From contig CAUYUJ010021696.1 of NCBI GenBank assembly GCA_963575745.1, positions 39,994 to 103,993 on the forward strand: DNA of 64,000 nucleotides, written 5' to 3'. A program made the translations under genes and the position numbers. A model generated the notes under the pieces. The model searched no databases, was not told where the DNA came from, and worked only from the letters and a program-made list of their open reading frames with translations. This document shows positions 1 through 11,146 of the stretch, piece by piece. The DNA is from Prorocentrum cordatum. Taxonomy: Eukaryota > Sar > Dinophyceae > Prorocentrales > Prorocentraceae. The stretch's first letter is position 1. The number at the start of each line of letters is the position of its first letter.

Positions 1-159
1 ACAGCTCAGCTGCAGGTCTCGGGCTCGATGCCCGGAAGGGCCCGCGCCGCCGGCGCGCGGCCAAGACGGCGAGCGCCGACTGACAGATCGGCGGGCTTTG
101 CTCAGCGGCGGAATCCCCCAAAGAGCCTCCTCGCCATCCTCCTCCCCGCCCGCCTGGCC

Positions 160-300
160 CTCGTCCAAGCCCTCCTCTTCCTTCTCCTCCTCCTTCTCCT
201 CCGCCTCCTCCTCCTCCGCCTCCTCCTCCGCCTCCTCCTCCTCCGCCACCTCCTTTTCCTCCTCCTCATTGCCCTCCTCGCATTCCTCCCAATCCTGTTC
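160..300 (+). repeat. TCC/CTC pyrimidine tract
   Basis: Interrupted (TCC)n microsatellite on the plus strand with scattered CTT and CGC units. It leaves several frames open as poly-Ser, poly-Leu or poly-Arg, so open frames across it are not evidence of a gene. Confidence 0.9.
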
Positions 301-1599
301 GCCATACTTCCCGCCCTCATCCCAGCCCTGGCCATCGTTTTGGATCGGCGCTGGGCCCCCCTGGCGGCGCCCCCAGCGCAGCCTCTGGCGCGCTCCGCGC
401 ACCATGGGCGGGGGTCCTGCGCCGATCCGAGAAATCCACTCGGAGCTCCGAAAGTGTTATTATACCCTCGTCATCCTCTTGCAGGCGCCGCCACGGCGCT
501 TCTCCCCACGCGTGCTGTGCTTAGTAGGCGAGCCCATCTCGGGCCTCTTTCTTCCTCGTCTGCATCCTTCCTCCTCCCCCTCTCCCTCCCCTAGTGCCTA
601 GCTTTCTGCCCCAGACTTCACATGCAAGCGAGTTCTGAGGCGTCGGAGCCTTCAATGAGCTCCTCATTGGGCCCTCCTTTGGGTACTCGGATTGCTCCAG
701 GGTGGTCTCATCTGTCAAGGCTCGGGTAGCCAACCAGGCTTCGTCCAAGAAGCTGTATGGTGGAGCCCTTTTGAATGTGTCGTCGAGCTTGGACTCATAA
801 GCTTTCTATTATAAAGCGCACGCAATTCATGACGGCACTTTTAAGTCAATGAGCCAGCAGATGCGTTGCGAAGCGTGGTGCTTGGAGCCACCCGCAGGCA
901 TCTGCACTCGAGATCTGCGTAATAGATGAGTGTATTCCAGTGGCCCGCAGGGTTTGCGGGCTCAGACCATGCCGATCTGGCGGAGGCTGAGCCTTGATAG
1001 CGTTGCGCGAGGTCACACGGTCGGTCGTGCCCAGCCAAGCTTGATGTGAAAGCGTTTCGCACGAGCGGATTTGATGTCGCTCCGTTTGGCGATGCCAGCG
1101 CTGCACGAAGCGCAAGAGCCTGGATGTTCTGCCTAAGCCTCCGAGCGACGGCTAGTCTGGCGAGTTATCCGCGATTGCCTTCGAGGTTGGGCGGCGTAAG
1201 CACTCGCTTAAGGTATTATCTTGTACCGACGATACGTTGCTACACGCGTGCCAGACATGCAGAACGGATACAACACGGGACTGTCCCGCAATCACAACAT
1301 ATGCATTACAGTTGCCTCCTGCACTTGGGGAAGACCTCTTAAAGGGTAAACACTCTGATACGGTCCACTTATTGGTGGAGTCTATGTGTTCTTCGTCTAG
1401 CGTGGGCATGTACGCTGGTGGAAACATTGTATTATGAATCCCCCTCTCCCCCTCATCTATCCTTGTTCCTCCCCTCACTGCCCCTCTTGTTTCCTCCTCT
1501 CTACTCTCTCCGTGCATTCTCCTCTCTCATCCGCTCTCAGTGTTGTGTTATCGTTTCGCTATTATCCTCCTCTCGTGTGTCTCCTTCCTCCTCCCTGGA
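301..1599. other. unassigned stretch, no supported gene
   Basis: Mixed-composition DNA with only short open frames. The longest unique one runs on the minus strand from 1,517 to 1,152 (about 120 codons) and shows no recognisable motif. From 1,440 to 1,600 the plus strand is pyrimidine-rich. I see no RNA gene, element ends or repeat copy here. Confidence 0.5.
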
Positions 1600-2390
1600 T
1601 ATTGGACCGCCATCTTGGATCACCATCTTGAACGGTCATCTAGGAGCATATTGGACCACGTTGAATCACCAGATCGAACCACCTCGGACCACTTTCGACT
1701 ACAAAGCACCAGTATGGACCATATGGAGCCACAAGTCGCCACCATCTTTGACCACCATCTGCGACTTCATTTGACCGTCGTGGACCACAACCTTGGACCA
1801 TATTGGACCACCTTGCGGAGCGTCATGGACAATATTGGGCCACCATCTTTGGCCCTTGCTTGACACAGGTTTCACCATCACCTTTGACAATCGCGGACCA
1901 CCATATAGGGCCAATTTCGAGCACCATATTCGGACTTTGCCCGACCACCATCTTGGACCGCCATCTTGCACCATCCTGAACGATGTCGGGCAATCTTGGA
2001 CCACTAGGTTGGACCATATTGGATCAACCTATGAAAATTTTTAACCATTTAGGACACTATTGGGCCTCCTTGGACCACCACGTTGGACGAACATGTTGGA
2101 CGATCATCTTTTACCAGCTTGAAAGACCATCTTGGACCATCTGGAGCGTTGCATGCTCGAAGATGGTCCCAGATGGCGGTTCAAGCGGTAGCGGAGGATC
2201 TGGTGGTACAGATTGTGTAGTGTTCGTATCCAGCACGTGGATCCCTCAATGAGGCTGTCATTGTGGATAGTATCGGACCTTCGGGACCATCTGGGGCAAC
2301 ATTTTGGACCGCCATATTGGACCATGTTAGATCAACATCTTGATGGAACAACCTTGGGCCGAATCTTGGGCAACATGTCGCAACATCGGG
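1600..2390 (+). repeat. degenerate TTGGACCACCATC minisatellite
   Basis: About 790 bp built from diverged copies of a 9-15 bp unit such as TTGGACCAT or TTGGACCACCATC. Spacing varies and there is no stable reading frame. The array ends directly at the left end of foldback element FB1 copy 1. Confidence 0.85.
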
Positions 2391-2392
2391 CT

Positions 2393-2609
2393 ACGGTCGG
2401 GAACTTTTGGATAGCGTGTCGCTCCGCCAGTTCTGGCCCAGGCGCGCCTTGGCGCGACACGCTACCCGCCTCCTGGCCGCCCAGCGTCAGCGCCCCGATA
2501 TTTCCCGATCCTCCCGCCACGCGGAGCGGAGCGACACGCGATCTGCTCGCAGGGCACAGCGTGTCGCCGGGGCCGCCGGGGTGACACGCTGAGCAGGAGG
2601 TCCCGACCG
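2393..2609 (+). mobile_element. foldback element FB1, copy 1
   Basis: A 217-bp element with terminal inverted repeats. The left end reads GGTCGGGAACTTTTGG and the right end closes with GGTCCCGACCG in the opposite sense. Inside, the arms continue as AGCGTGTCGC-type sequence facing GCGACACGCT. A second copy lies at 14,761-14,980 with the same ends and internal order. Size, inverted ends and lack of coding capacity are MITE-like. The mobilising enzyme is unknown. Confidence 0.8.
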
Positions 2610-2751
2610 CATCCCGGACCGCCAGCTCGGATCAGCGTGGAGCAATTCGGACCACGCTGGACCACCTGCGCGGCGGACGCCGGCGGGAGAGGAGCGCGGC
2701 GGCGGGGGCGACGCCGGGGGCGGAGGACGAGCAGGAGATTTGCGATGACAA

Positions 2752-3190
2752 GGACGAGCTGGACGACGACGACGACGACGACGACGACAACGACGAGGAA
2801 TAAGGTAAGGGAGAGGGCGGGAAAAAGGAGGGTAAGGGGGAGGGTAAGGGGGAGGAGGATAAGGGGGAGGACGACCAGGACGAGGGTGAGGGGGAGGGCG
2901 AGAAGGTGGAGGGTAAGAGGGAACGCGTTAAGCGGAGGATAGCAGCGACGAGGTCGAAGAGGAGGGGATAGGCCGCAAGTAGGAGAGGCAGAAGGAGCGG
3001 GAGGCGGACGAGGATGATCAGGATCGGGAGGAGCAGGGGAAGTCCGTTCAGGAAACATAGTGACGACTTCGAGGAGGAGGAGGAGGAAGAAGAATACAGG
3101 AAGGAATAGGAGGAAGGAGTAGGAGCAGGAGGAGGGGGAGCGCAAGCAGGGGAGGGAGGAGGAGGAGGAGGAGGAGGAGCAGCAGCAGCA
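2752..3190 (+). repeat. GAC, GGGTAA and GGA low-complexity block
   Basis: A (GAC)n run at about 2,762-2,795 is followed by GGGTAAGGGGGA-type purine repeats and then (GGA)n with CAGCAG near 3,180-3,200. One frame reads as an Asp-rich run ending in a stop, then Gly-Glu-Lys repeats. Simple repeat expansion explains this better than a gene. Confidence 0.8.
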
Positions 3191-3354
3191 GCAGCAGGAA
3201 CTTCGAGCAGGAACAGGTACAGAAGCCGGAGGAACACGAGGAGCCGAAGGAGCCCAGGGAAGGAGGGAGAATTGAGCGGAGCGGCCAGCCCGACGAAAAC
3301 ATCGACATCCAGATTTCGGTTTCGCCCCCGCCCCCCCTCCCCAGACCCCCTCGC

Positions 3355-3470
3355 ATTGTGAAAGAATCGCGACGGGAAGTTTCTCGCTATTTTCGGCTTC
3401 GGGGGGCCCTTCCGGGCCCTCGGGGCCGTCAATCAAGGACTCAGGACGAAAAGCCGGTCCCGCGTCGTGA
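3355..3470 (+). repeat. dispersed repeat DR1, copy 1
   Basis: Shares an ordered series of blocks with 29,424-29,552: AATCGCGACGGG, CTATTTTCGGC, GGGGGGCCCTT, CCCTCGGGGCCGTC, GACTCAGGACGA and CCGGTCCC. The two copies look roughly 75-80% identical by eye and lie in the same orientation. Function unknown. Confidence 0.75.
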
Positions 3471-3600
3471 CGAATTCATATAGCGTCGGGGGGGTGGGTC
3501 TCCCCCTCCCCTGCCTTTCAGTCGGGCGCGTCCTTCTACAGGGGGAATATCCACAAATTGTATATTTTCTATGTATGACACATTTGACAAGTTTTGACAA

Positions 3601-3684
3601 TGTCCCTCTACAGGATGATTATTATTGTGAAATTTTGTTTTTTTTGTTTTTTGTTCGCCCCAAATCCGCCTGCAGGAGGACATG
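3601..3684 (+). mobile_element. intron-like repeat element IE, copy 1
   Basis: Starts TGTCCCTCTACAGGATGA and ends CCGCCTGCAGGAGGACATG, with an AT-rich, T-run-rich interior inside GC-rich flanks. Other copies are at 5,277-5,407 and 13,647-13,787. The ends carry a near-direct repeat (CTACAGGATGA and CTGCAGGAGGA), and the right end looks like a 3' splice site (CTGCAG followed by GAGGAC). An introner-like element is my inference. No host exon can be proven. Confidence 0.6.
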
Positions 3685-3689
3685 CCAAC

Positions 3690-4875
3690 CTAACCGCACC
3701 TTCTCCCTCCCGCCCTCGGCTCGCGCAGCTGACGAGGGCCTGCGACCCTGACTGGCCTCGACGGGAGGCTGGCCCGGGCCCGCTCGAGAGCAGACAGCGG
3801 CCGGAGCCCGACGCGGCGTGGGGAGCAGCAGCGGCGGGGCGAGGAGGCGGGCGGGCGAGCGCGAGCGGGAAGCAGCGGCCCCCAGCAGGCAGCAGGGGGC
3901 AGGAGGCACCCCAGACGTCCGCCGAGATAGGTTTTTTTGCCGGCGGTGCACGAGCACCTCGCGGCGCCGTGCAGAGGATGTGAAGCAAAAGGGCCCACAA
4001 AAGAGAAGAAGGAACGGGTGCTACGCGCTGGGATCTCCTCCTTTTCCTCGCTTCCTCCGCTTGGATGGCGGGGGGATCGGAGGCAACGTGCCCGTGCACC
4101 CGGGCCGATCTGATTCTCTCGATCCGCGGCCCCAGGAGGTCCCGACCCCTTCCCCGAGGAGGTAGTTTTTCGCCTCGGGTCCACGTTTGAAGCCGGGCCC
4201 GATGTCGGGGATGGACAGAACCCCCACCCTGACACGTCGATTAGTGAATTGTCCACTTTCGGTACTCGAGAGGGCGCTGCGGCCGTCATTTTCCAGGCCT
4301 GTGCCCGCCAGGTTTGGCCCCGAGGTCGTCTTCATTAAATCACGTCTTGCCAGAGGGGGCTCTGTCCATCCCCGACGAGAACGGGCTGCAGGACGCCGAG
4401 CTCCAGGGAAAACCGCCGGGCTGAACAAACATCAGGTCCCCGGACCTCTGGCACCGCAGCTGCGCGGCCCCGGCCGCCTCCTCCCCCCCCCCTCCCCGCG
4501 ACCAGCGCCCCGAGAGGAGGGGCCCCGGAGCGGCTGGCGGCTGGAGGCCATCGAGGGCCGCTCGCAGGGCGCGGCGCCGCGTGGATGACGCGGCGCGTCC
4601 CGGGGGCGCCTCGCGGCCGGCGTCGGGGCGGGGGGGGGGGAGGGCGTCGGCCTCACACGCCACCACGGCTCCTGGCCAGAGGCGGCGGCGCGGGGCTCGA
4701 GCGAAGCATGCTTGCCGTTTTCGGCCTGTCTTGCTCGCGTGCCCTCGGTCCGTCTTCCTATAGTGCCACTGCCTTCAGCACGGGCTGGGAACGGAAAGGG
4801 CCCACGGAGTTGCCAGAACGCCGTGTATATAGCTCGAGCCCTGCAGTGTCGTGCGCCTCCCTCGCCAAGCCACGG
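3690..4875. other. GC-rich stretch without a supported gene
   Basis: Very GC-rich DNA in which both strands have several overlapping open frames, as expected from composition alone. They are Arg-, Pro- and Ala-rich and show no recognisable domain. A run of C lies near 4,480 and a run of G near 4,630. Confidence 0.5.
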
Positions 4876-4882
4876 AGGTCTA

Positions 4883-5119
4883 GGCCTCCCAGATGGTGTC
4901 GGAGCAGAAGGGGTCGGAGGATCGCGCCGCATCGCCGATGCATCGGCGATGCGGCTCGATGTGGGGCCCAATTTTCTCCACGCCGGCGTCGCGGACGCAT
5001 CGCCGACGTCGCCAGTGCCTGGCCGTTGCATCGCCGATGCATGGGCGATGCATCGGCGATGTACCGGCGATGCGGCGAGATCCTCCGACCCCATCTGCTC
5101 GGACCCCATCAAGGAGGCC
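4883..5119 (+). mobile_element. foldback element FB2, copy 1
   Basis: A 237-bp element with terminal inverted repeats of about 54 bp: 4,883-4,936 (begins GGCCTCCCAGATGG) faces 5,066-5,119 (ends CATCAAGGAGGCC). The middle repeats CATCGGCGATGC, itself partly palindromic. A well-preserved copy lies at 16,605-16,813 and a degraded one near 34,445-34,640. Peptides of the SPMHRRCGD type appear on both strands only because of these internal repeats. Confidence 0.85.
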
Positions 5120-5276
5120 CCCAGGAGGGGGCGTATGACCCCCGATCTTGCGCGCAGGATCTGCCTGGACGGGGTGGTTCCTGGGACGCAGCCTATCGGA
5201 GCAGCTAGTGGGGCGACAGCGCGCCCCTTGCCCCGTCCCGCCTTCCTTACCTTTCCGCACAGCCTCAAGTCGTTCA

Positions 5277-5407
5277 TGCCCCTCTACGGGAGGAATGCTC
5301 AGAAGCCGTCATAAAGAAGTCAGGGTACCACTGTTTTGTGCTCCTTTGACTGTTCTCGGGTACGCTTGACCATCTGTTCTTCCCAAATCCGCCTGCAGGA
5401 GGACATG
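5277..5407 (+). mobile_element. intron-like repeat element IE, copy 2
   Basis: Starts CCCCTCTACGGGAGGAAT and ends AAATCCGCCTGCAGGAGG plus ACATGCCCGACCTA. The right end is almost identical to copies 1 and 3, while the AT-richer interior differs. The element is 131 bp, against 84 and 141 bp for the others. Confidence 0.6.
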
Positions 5408-5429
5408 CCCGACCTAGCCCCTGCCCTGC

Positions 5430-6110
5430 CCCGCCTCCCCCTATCCTTTATGCAGAGCCCGCACGTGGAGGCAGGCGTGCGCCGACAAGAAGCAGCGCCT
5501 GCGGTCCCTGCGCCGTTGTTGCAATGTCCAGGCCACGATTCTTGGCATTGCTCGGACGTGTGCATTGTTCCTTCGGCGAGGACCATCGAGGAGCATCCTT
5601 GATCATTTGGCGAAAAAACCACGCACGAAACCGAACAAAAACACAGGGAATGGACGTCCGAGCGATGGCGAGGATTGCACCTCGTGTTTTCACGCGTCCG
5701 CTGTGCATGGCGCCTCGCCACGCGCTCGCTCAAGCAAGATGCGATGCTCCTGAGGCCTGCGCCAAAACAGCCATGCGCAGGCCGCACCTGCAACCTGCGC
5801 TTCGGCGCGCCAGCGGTGCCTGCGCCTTGCCGTGCGCAGCGCCTGCGCCGACGAGACGCAATGCCTGCAGTGCCCGCGCTGGAACAAGCTTGCCTGGCCC
5901 ACTCCTGCGCTCGATGTTTGACGTGCCTGCGCATTGCCGTACGCAGCGCCTGCGCAGGCAGGAGAATGTTTGAGGGGCCTGGACGAAAACATGGACGCCT
6001 GGGCCAAGCCCGCGCTCAGTGCTTTGCCTTGCTTGCGGTACCTGCACGCTGCCTCGCGCAATGCCCGCACCGAAGAGCAATGCCAACCTTGCGGCGTTTC
6101 ATCTGCACAC
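5430..6110 (+). repeat. degenerate tandem repeat, unit about 110 bp
   Basis: The block GTGCCTGCGC..TTGCCG..CGCAGCGCCTGCG recurs at about 5,817, 5,926 and 6,039, giving a 109-113 bp period. More diverged units lie upstream to about 5,450. The open frames crossing it repeat Ala-Gln-Ala-Pro-like peptides and change frame between units, so I read this as satellite DNA and not a repeat protein. Confidence 0.65.
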
Positions 6111-6234
6111 CCATGCTTGTCAGCCAAGTCGCGGAGTCCAGGCGCAGCGCTCCACTTCTTCTTCTCTCACATGTAAAGTGGGATTATTTGTTTTTATCTG
6201 GGCAGCCCTGCGCAGGACCCTTACCCTCCTCCCC

Positions 6235-6480
6235 TCTCATCGTCGCCATCACCGCCATCCTCATCATCAGCATCAGTATCGCCATCATCGTCCTCCTTCT
6301 CCTCCTCATCGCCATCATCAGCATATTCGCTTTCATCCGCATCAACAACATCATCATCAGCAGCATCATCATCATCAGCATCGTCACCATCACCTTCACA
6401 CACCATCATCACACCACACCATCACCACACCACACCATCACACGCAATCGCACCATTACTTGCACGCGCAAACACACCAA
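6235..6480 (+). repeat. ATC/CAT then CACACC microsatellite
   Basis: Imperfect (ATC)n and (CAT)n with CAG units from about 6,240 to 6,400, grading into CACCACACCATC repeats. The minus strand reads as poly-Met/Asp and the plus as poly-His, which is a composition effect. Confidence 0.9.
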
Positions 6481-6599
6481 TTCTTCATATCGTGCACACG
6501 CTCTCCGAAAACTCGCACATCAACATCTCTCTCACACACGCACATGGACGAACGCACAACCCACTCGTCAAACTCACACACCATTCCTGAGCAGCTTAT

Positions 6600-7745
6600 G
6601 GGGAGGTCTCGCGCGGGGGGGCTTATCTGTGAGCGAACTGCGAGGAAGTCTCGGGCGGCACCCCCACTCCGAGGCGGTCGTCGGCTTCAGTAGTGCCCCA
6701 ACTTCATAATCCGAAGCGGTCATCGGCAGATGCTCCAGGCATAGCACTTGAGCTTCCCAAGGTAGCTGATGGGGGACCTCCTTCAGCAGGGCCTCCGTCT
6801 TAGAGCGAATTGCGAGGAAGTATCGAGCCAGAACACCCCCCTCTCTCTTAAAAGGCCCACGCTTCCGCACAATAACCCGAGGCGGCCATCGGCATATTGC
6901 ACCAGGCATAGCATTTGAACACCCCGCTGGGGTATTTGTGTGTGTGTTTGTTTAGCAAGCATCAAGAGCGGGTACCTCGTCTGTGAGCGAGTTGCGAGGA
7001 GTCTCTATCGAGAGCCCTTGTCCTACGGGGCACCCACTTCATGCCGTTAACCCAAGAGTGCCTCCGGAAGGTTGTAGCTGTCGTCACACTGGGCCTCTTG
7101 AGGGTTGCATGCTGAGGACATCTCGAGTGGGTGCCTCGTCTGGGACTCGATGTTTAGGGCGCCCCGAGCGCGAGCCCCTCCCTCGTGGATTCCCACATCA
7201 GGTTCCTAGCCCGAGGGGGTTATGAACCATGTGCATCGGTCGTCCCGTGCGCGTTGGCTTGAACAACGAGGAGGCTCCGAGCGGGAGCCTCGTCCGTGAG
7301 CGAATTGCGGGGAAGTTTCGAGCGGGAGCTCTTGCCTATTGGGGTCCCCACCTTATGTTTCTCATCCGAGGGGGTCATGTCAACTTGTCGCTGTAGCCGT
7401 GGGGCTCCTGCGGCTTAAATATTGATCATGCCTCGAGCGGGGGCTCCTCTGCGATCGAGCGGGAGTCCTTCCATATGGGCTCCCCACCTTGTCTCTGTTT
7501 AGTGGGGAGGGGAGGCATGTAACACCTGCCACCGTCGTCACACTCGGGCCCCTGAGGCTTGCACATCGAGGATGGCTCAAGCAGGGGCCTCGCCTGATGT
7601 GCGGGGGCCTCTCGAGCGCGAGCCCCTCCCTACGGGGCCCCCACACTGCGTGTCGAATCCGAGGGGGCATGCAAACCCTGCAGCCGTCGTCACGCTGGGT
7701 CCTGGAGGCCCGGGCGGGGCCCCTGTTGGTGAGCGGATCAGCCCA
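6600..7745 (+). repeat. degenerate satellite, unit about 155-180 bp
   Basis: The landmark GAGCGAATTGCGAGGAAGT recurs near 6,631, 6,802, 6,984 and 7,298. A second landmark, CGAGCG(C/G)GAGC.CCT followed by a GGGG-CCCAC box, recurs near 7,007, 7,164, 7,318, 7,457 and 7,613 (spacing 139-157). GTCGTCACACTGGGCC also recurs. Units are strongly diverged. No open frame persists across units. Confidence 0.75.
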
Positions 7746-7824
7746 CCCCTCACATTGGTAAGCCGACCAGCCGCTTTTTCTGGCTTCTCAGCGAGCGGCA
7801 CTGGGGCGTCTGAGCGGCGTGCTC

Positions 7825-8205
7825 CGCACAGACGAGGAGGAGGAGAGGCACGAGGACGAGAGAGGAATGAGGACGAGGAGGCGAAGACGGAGGAGGAGGA
7901 GGAGGAGGAGGAGGAGGAGGAGGAGGAACAGGCAGGCAGAGGAGGAGGAGGCACGATTAGGAGGAGAAAAAGGAGGCGCCAAGAGAAGCGGGAGGCAGGA
8001 GGAGGCAGGATGAGGAGATGGAAAAAGAACGTGAGGCGGCAGGAGAAGAAGACAAACGAGGAGGCAGGAGGAACGGCACGAGGATGGCGGCGAGGAAGCG
8101 GGAAAAGGAGCAGGAGAAGGCAGGCGGAGAAGGAGGATACAGGAGGAGGAGGAGGGGCAGGAGGAGGAAGAGGAGGAGGAGGCACGATGAGGCATGAGCA
8201 AGGGC
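7825..8205 (+). repeat. GGA purine tract
   Basis: Almost pure purine stretch of (GGA)n with GAC, GCA and AAG interruptions. The minus strand therefore carries an unbroken TCC-type polypyrimidine run of about 380 bp. Confidence 0.9.
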
Positions 8206-9009
8206 AGGTGGAGACAGAGACGTGGAAGGCATGATGAGGCAGGGGATCCACAGCCACAGCAACACCAACAATCATACGCACACGGATTGCCCTTGTGCAA
8301 ACAAAGGAGATTCTACTGCGGGGCCCCACCGTTGTCCGCTGACGTTCGATACCACAGCCTGGAATCAGGGTAGTGCCCAAAAGGACGCGGGCGGCATCGC
8401 CAGAGGCGCGTCGACAGCGGTGACGGCGACGGCGGCGAGATAACGCTTGCGGCCACGTCGCGAGATCCCTAGCACGGCGCCGCGGCGCGCATTCCCCCCC
8501 CCCGCCCTGGCACGCTGTTCTCGGTAGATGATGTGGTCAACACGCTGGGCAAAGGGTAAGGCGTAGGAGTAGGAGCTTGGGGGTGAGCAATCAGTCATGT
8601 TAGCCAGGTCGATCGAGTCAGAGGGCTCCGCCTATCCCGACCCTCCCTCCCACAGCATAATAATCACTTGTGGCACAACCTGGTATTGGGATTGGAACGC
8701 GCTCCCACCTCGCAAACGGACGGCACTCGCGCGCTGCGCTGCTTCACTTCCGACTGCATGGCGAAGGGAAAACTACGCGGGACGCTTTGGGGCGGGAGCG
8801 GTACAATTTCCGATGGGCGCGGCGAATACAGAGCCTGCGCCGCGCTGACACAGCACTTCGACTTTCACGCACGAGCTGCGCGGCGCTTGGACGAGGTGGG
8901 CATTTCGCCCGCTCTCGCGCCGCCTCGTTGCCGCTGTCGCTCTCGTGCGGCTCGGTGGCGAACCGTGCGCCGCGCCCGTGCGGGAACGCCAGCCTCCCAG
9001 CGACATGCG

Positions 9010-9200
9010 CAACGAGGCTGGGCGAGGGCGACACCTCGCCCACCTCGCGTGGGCCCCCCCCAAAAAAAAATTGGCGGCTGAAGAAGAGACGCCGCGGCGA
9101 AGCGGCAACGAGGTTGGGCGAGGGCGACACCTCGCCCACTCGCGTGGGCCCCCCCCAAAAAAAAAATTGGCGGCTGAAGCAGAGACGCCGCGGCGGAGCG
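9010..9200 (+). repeat. two tandem copies of a 95-bp unit
   Basis: Two adjacent units (9,010-9,104 and 9,105-9,200) share AACGAGG(C/T)TGGGCGAGGGC, then CCTCGCCCAC, GTGGGCCCCCCCCAAAAAA and GGCGGCTGAAG(A/C)AGAG. They differ by only a few bases and by A-run length, so the duplication is recent compared with most repeats here. Confidence 0.9.
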
Positions 9201-9798
9201 GGAGCGCCACTCCGGGCGCGAAGTCCTTGCCCGCGCGCGCGTCGGCGCAGCTGCGTTGCGTGCGCAAGGCATTCGCGCCGCGCCCGGGCGGGAGCTCCGC
9301 GATCCAGAAGCACGAGAGCGGCGCCGAGGCGAGAGAGCGACACGTCAGGTTCTTCGCGCGGGGCGTGCGCCCCGCTCCGCTCGCGCCACGCCGCGCGCCA
9401 CGTGGACGGCGGGACGCCCACGGTTCTGTGGCATCCGGGCGTGTTTGACTGCTGCCCGCGCGCGCAGGACAGAGGTTCCCGGGTGGGGCAGCCGAGTGTG
9501 GGGCAGCGTAGGAGCAAACACTGATACGTAAGGCATATCAGTCCAGGTGGGCTGAGCGGGCCACAGCGGGCCCCAGCCCGTATCCTCCCCCCCCCTCCTC
9601 ATACAAAGTGCGAACCGATGGTGGCACACCTTGGCATCCGGAGTGGAACGCGCTCCCACCTGGCCAACGAAAAGCGGTCGCGGGCGTTCCCGTTCAAGAC
9701 GACTTGGCCACGGGCGGGGACGGGATTTCATGATTTCTCTTGCGCGGTTCTGCGGCGAGAACAGCAGTTCGCCTTTCCTCCGGCAGTCAACTCTCATA

Positions 9799-10035
9799 CT
9801 TCTTCTCCTCCTCCTCCTCCCCCTCCTCCTCCTCCTCCTCCTCCTTCTCCTCCTCCCCTTCTCCTCGTCCTCCTCCTCCTCCTCCCCTCCTCCTCCTCCT
9901 CCTCCTCCTCCTCCTCCTCCTCCACTCCCCCTCCCCCTCCCCCTCCTCCTCCTCCTCCTCCTCCTCCTCCTCCCCCCTCCTCCTCTTCTCCTCCTCCTCC
10001 TCCTCCTCCTCCTCCTCCTACTCCCCCTCCCCCTC
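9799..10035 (+). repeat. TCC pyrimidine tract
   Basis: About 240 bp of (TCC)n with short CCCCTCC variants on the plus strand. It opens three plus frames at once (poly-Ser, poly-Leu, poly-Pro). Confidence 0.95.
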
Positions 10036-10284
10036 CGACACAACCTTGACACGTTCACTTCATCACTGCGCGGCTTTCGGGCCGAGGGCGGCAGTCTTCG
10101 CCGGCCCTCGCGCGGCCCCGCGGCCGCTGCCACGCGACCCGGGCAAGCGCAGCAGCGTGCCGCGCTCGCGCCGACCGCTTCCAGAGACGAAGTGCGCACG
10201 GAGTTTGGGGCAGGGGGCGACACGTCGCCCGCCCGCGAGCGGCCCCGCCCTCAGCGAGGGGACGAGTGACAGTCAGGAGAGGAA

Positions 10285-10445
10285 CAAAAAAAAACACAGA
10301 CACAATGAATCGTCGACTCCCAAGAAAATATGGGAAAATATGGGAAGTGGTGGGGGGGAGACCAAATCCCAGAAATTACAGGAAAATATGGGGAATCCTG
10401 TTATTTGTGTATTTATTTGTGAGTCCCAGGGCCCCTTCAGACAGG
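10285..10445 (+). repeat. dispersed repeat DR2, copy 1
   Basis: AT-rich element sharing an ordered core with 13,252-13,415: GAATCGTCGACTCCCA, AAAATATGGGAA, a G run, CCCAGAAA, ATGGGGAATC, TTTGTGTATNTAT and GTCCCAGGGCCCCTTCA. The AT-rich body in a GC-rich setting again suggests an inserted or intron-derived element. No coding capacity. Confidence 0.8.
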
Positions 10446-10904
10446 GGAGTGCCGCGCCGCGGCGGGAGCGCCACTTCCGCGCGAAAGCTGCGCGGCGCCG
10501 GGGCGGGGGCCAACTGTCTGCCCGCGCGCACGTCGACGAGCTGGCGAGCGGAGCGTGCGCGCCGCGCCCGAGCGAGGAGCCGGGTTCCAAGGGGCGTGAG
10601 CGAAGCGAGGCGAGAACGGCATCTCGCGTTTTCGCTCGGGGCGCGCCCCCCCGCCCCATTCCCGCCGTGCATGTTGCAGCGTCCACGCCAATGCGCCCCT
10701 GTCGAGAAGAAAGGGTTAGAGTCGCCTTGGTTCTTCTCACAGGTAGGATGGTACGTCCGGGGCTGCTTCTCAATCGGCTGGCCAGTTATGAGCGTGCGTC
10801 GTGACAGGAAATGAGGATGCGAAAAGTATGGAGACGGAGGCCGAGCGGGGTGCGGGCCCCCTTCGTTAGCAAATCATGGGAGCCTGGTATACCCTCTTGA
10901 TTCC

Positions 10905-11020
10905 GCCTTCAGCGTCGACTCGCGTCGACTGGCGTCTGGGAGCCGATGAGACAGCGCAGATTTGGCGTCGATTTCGCGTCGACTCTGGCGTCGCTTCAGC
11001 GTCGATTGGCGTCGATCTCG
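10905..11020 (+). repeat. GCGTCGACT short tandem cluster
   Basis: Diverged copies of GCGTCGA(C/T)T, some as TTGGCGTCGATTTCGCG. The same word family reappears near 22,510 (GGCGTCGTTTCGCGTCGAAG) inside the reverse transcriptase relic, possibly by chance. Confidence 0.6.
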
Positions 11021-11146
11021 CAAGAGCCAACAAGATGGTATGGGAGGCTCCCATGCGTTGCCACCTAACGGGCCCCTCGGTGTGGAGGGGGAACCAGGGT
11101 ACGGTAGGTTCGCGCGGCGTTGGCGCGCCGGCGACGCCGGCGAAGG

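Larger units (their letters stand above)
8670..10740 (+). repeat. diverged duplicated segment pair
   Basis: Two successive segments share markers in the same order. TGGCACAACCTGGTATTGGG (8,671) pairs with TGGCACACCTTGGCATCC (9,622), both followed by TGGAACGCGCTCCCACCT. GCGCCACTCC and CCGCGCGCG modules at 9,200-9,300 pair with 10,460-10,580. A GGGGCGTGCGCCCC-like stretch at 9,360 pairs with one near 10,640. The second segment also carries a TCC tract and DR2. An old segmental duplication is inferred. Confidence 0.5.

Noticed and set aside
2752-2980. Asp-rich acidic C-terminal exon with a GTAAGG donor
   Set aside because: The acidic run is a (GAC)n microsatellite followed by purine repeats, and the donor-like site is expected by chance in GGTAAGG repeats.
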